From positions 62,001 to 126,000 of the forward strand of contig NZ_CABHWW010000007.1 in NCBI RefSeq assembly GCF_902170305.1: a stretch of DNA of 64,000 nucleotides, in the 5' to 3' direction. The translations under genes and the position numbers were made by a program. This DNA is from Yersinia alsatica. Lineage in GTDB: Bacteria > Pseudomonadota > Gammaproteobacteria > Enterobacterales > Enterobacteriaceae. This document shows positions 63,076 through 64,000 of this stretch, in pieces. Below the pieces are notes generated by a model that did no database searches, was not told the origin of the DNA, and saw nothing but the letters and a program-made list of their open reading frames with translations. The stretch's first letter is position 1, and each line of letters opens with the position of its first letter.

Positions 63076-64000
63076 TGAGTATTCGCATTGTTCCTAAAGA
63101 TCAATTAGGAAAACAGAGCGAAAAAGGTACAACGGCGGGGAATATCCCGCCGTTACTTTTCGCGAATTTAAAAAGCCTGTATACCCGGCGCACCGAACGT
63201 TTGCAGCAGTTAGCGCTGGATAACCCATTAGCTGACTATCTGGACTTTGCGGCTAAAATTACGCAAGCCCAGCAAAAAGCGCTGCATGACCATCCGCTGG
63301 TGCTGGATATGCAAGCCGAGTTGGCGCAATCCGCGGCGAGTGGTAAACCACCGCTGGATTTGAGTGTTTTTCCGCGTACTGAACATTGGCGCAAGCTACT
63401 GTCAGCGCTGATCGCCGAGCTACGCCCGGATGCTCCCGACCATATTCAGGCGGTATTGGATAATCTGGATAAAGCCTCGGTGCATGAGCTGGAACTGTAC
63501 GCCGATGCGCTGTTAAACCGCGAGTTTGCACAGATTGGCAGCGAAAAATCGCCATTTATCTGGGCCGCATTGTCACTGTATTGGGCACAAATGGCCAGCC
63601 AGATTCCTGGCAAAGCGCGTGCAGAGTATGGTGAACACCGTCAGTTCTGCCCGGTATGTGGCAGTATTCCGGTATCCAGTGTGGTACATATTGGCACCAA
63701 CAATGGTTTGCGCTATTTGCACTGTAACTTGTGTGAGAGTGAGTGGCATGTGGTGCGGATTAAATGCAGTAACTGCGAACAGACGCGAGATCTAAACTAC
63801 TGGTCATTGGACAGCGAGTTGGCGGCAGTGAAAGCCGAAAGCTGTGGTGATTGCGGCACTTACCTGAAAATTTTGTATCAGGAAAAAGACCCTCAAGTGG
63901 AAGCTGTCGCCGATGATTTGGCCTCGCTGATTCTCGATGCCAAGATGGAAGGCGAAGGTTTTGCCCGCAGCAGTATCAATCCGTTTTTGTTTCCCGGTGA
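63075..64000 (+). CDS. fdhE: Formate dehydrogenase accessory protein FdhE (3' end cut by the window)
   Basis: A cytoplasmic iron-binding protein needed for maturation of formate dehydrogenases. The frame is open to the last base; 308 codons are present and the visible C-terminus [10 protein letters not shown] shows that only a few residues are missing (E. coli FdhE 309). Four zinc-ribbon-type cysteine pairs are visible: CPVCG, CNLCE, CSNC and CGDCG. The start ATG at 63075 overlaps the fdoI stop (TGATG), so coupling is likely. Confidence 0.96.
   Translation, partial: MSIRIVPKDQLGKQSEKGTTAGNIPPLLFANLKSLYTRRTERLQQLALDNPLADYLDFAAKITQAQQKALHDHPLVLDMQAELAQSAASGKPPLDLSVFPRTEHWRKLLSALIAELRPDAPDHIQAVLDNLDKASVHELELYADALLNREFAQIGSEKSPFIWAALSLYWAQMASQIPGKARAEYGEHRQFCPVCGSIPVSSVVHIGTNNGLRYLHCNLCESEWHVVRIKCSNCEQTRDLNYWSLDSELAAVKAESCGDCGTYLKILYQEKDPQVEAVADDLASLILDAKMEGEGFARSSINPFLFPG

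Overview
The window is chromosomal DNA from an enterobacterium, most probably a Yersinia of the Y. enterocolitica group. The evidence is high protein similarity to Escherichia coli across many conserved blocks (dnaA-dnaN-recF-gyrB, dgo, yidR/yidQ/ibpAB/yidE, glyQS-yiaF, mtlADR-yibL, sodA, fdhD-fdoGHI-fdhE) and three ERIC-type palindromic repeats of about 123-126 bp. I saw no rRNA, tRNA, CRISPR array, insertion sequence or prophage. Functions come from recognising families by eye; no search was run.

Layout. 1-6072: replication and repair block (dnaA 3' part, dnaN, recF, gyrB) with an unusual 156-bp spacer between dnaN and recF. 6261-7070: yidA. 7117-14347: a beta-glucoside/cellobiose utilisation cluster (PTS IIA, BglH-like porin, BglK-like ROK kinase, PTS IIC, PTS IIB, GH1 6-phospho-beta-glucosidase) on the minus strand, with a divergent GntR/UTRA regulator. 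14456-16969: a small amino-acid catabolic cluster (ornithine-cyclodeaminase-like, threonine-dehydratase-like, DauR/YheO-type regulator). 17235-22153: D-galactonate operon dgoRKADT with a candidate operator. 22253-27407: yidR, yidQ, heat-shock genes ibpA and ibpB (sigma-32 promoter, ROSE-type thermometer) and yidE. 27556-32168: avtA, malS, ghrB.

32326-38971 is the accessory part. It holds an MFS exporter divergent from a SufR-like cysteine-containing regulator, and then two tandem, AT-rich, paralogous genes for large Sec-exported proteins. Both proteins have six conserved cysteines, an R-X-K-R-G motif followed by a hydrophobic segment, and a C-terminal GNAT-like acetyltransferase domain. I do not recognise the family. 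It looks like a secreted two-part toxin or effector pair and is the best candidate for an undescribed system.

39176-49086: yiaC, tag, a possible 45-aa peptide gene, glyQS, yiaF and the mannitol operon mtlADR with three good CRP sites. 49088-53326: a LysE-family exporter divergent from a MocR-type regulator, yibL, a DinJ/YafQ-type toxin-antitoxin pair with a perfect 20-bp operator, and yiiM. 53405-56274: an MCP ending in NWETF and sodA with a Fur box. 56453-64000: a higBA toxin-antitoxin pair, fdhD, and the formate dehydrogenase-O operon fdoGHI-fdhE, in which fdoG carries an in-frame UGA read as selenocysteine. fdhE runs off the end of the window.
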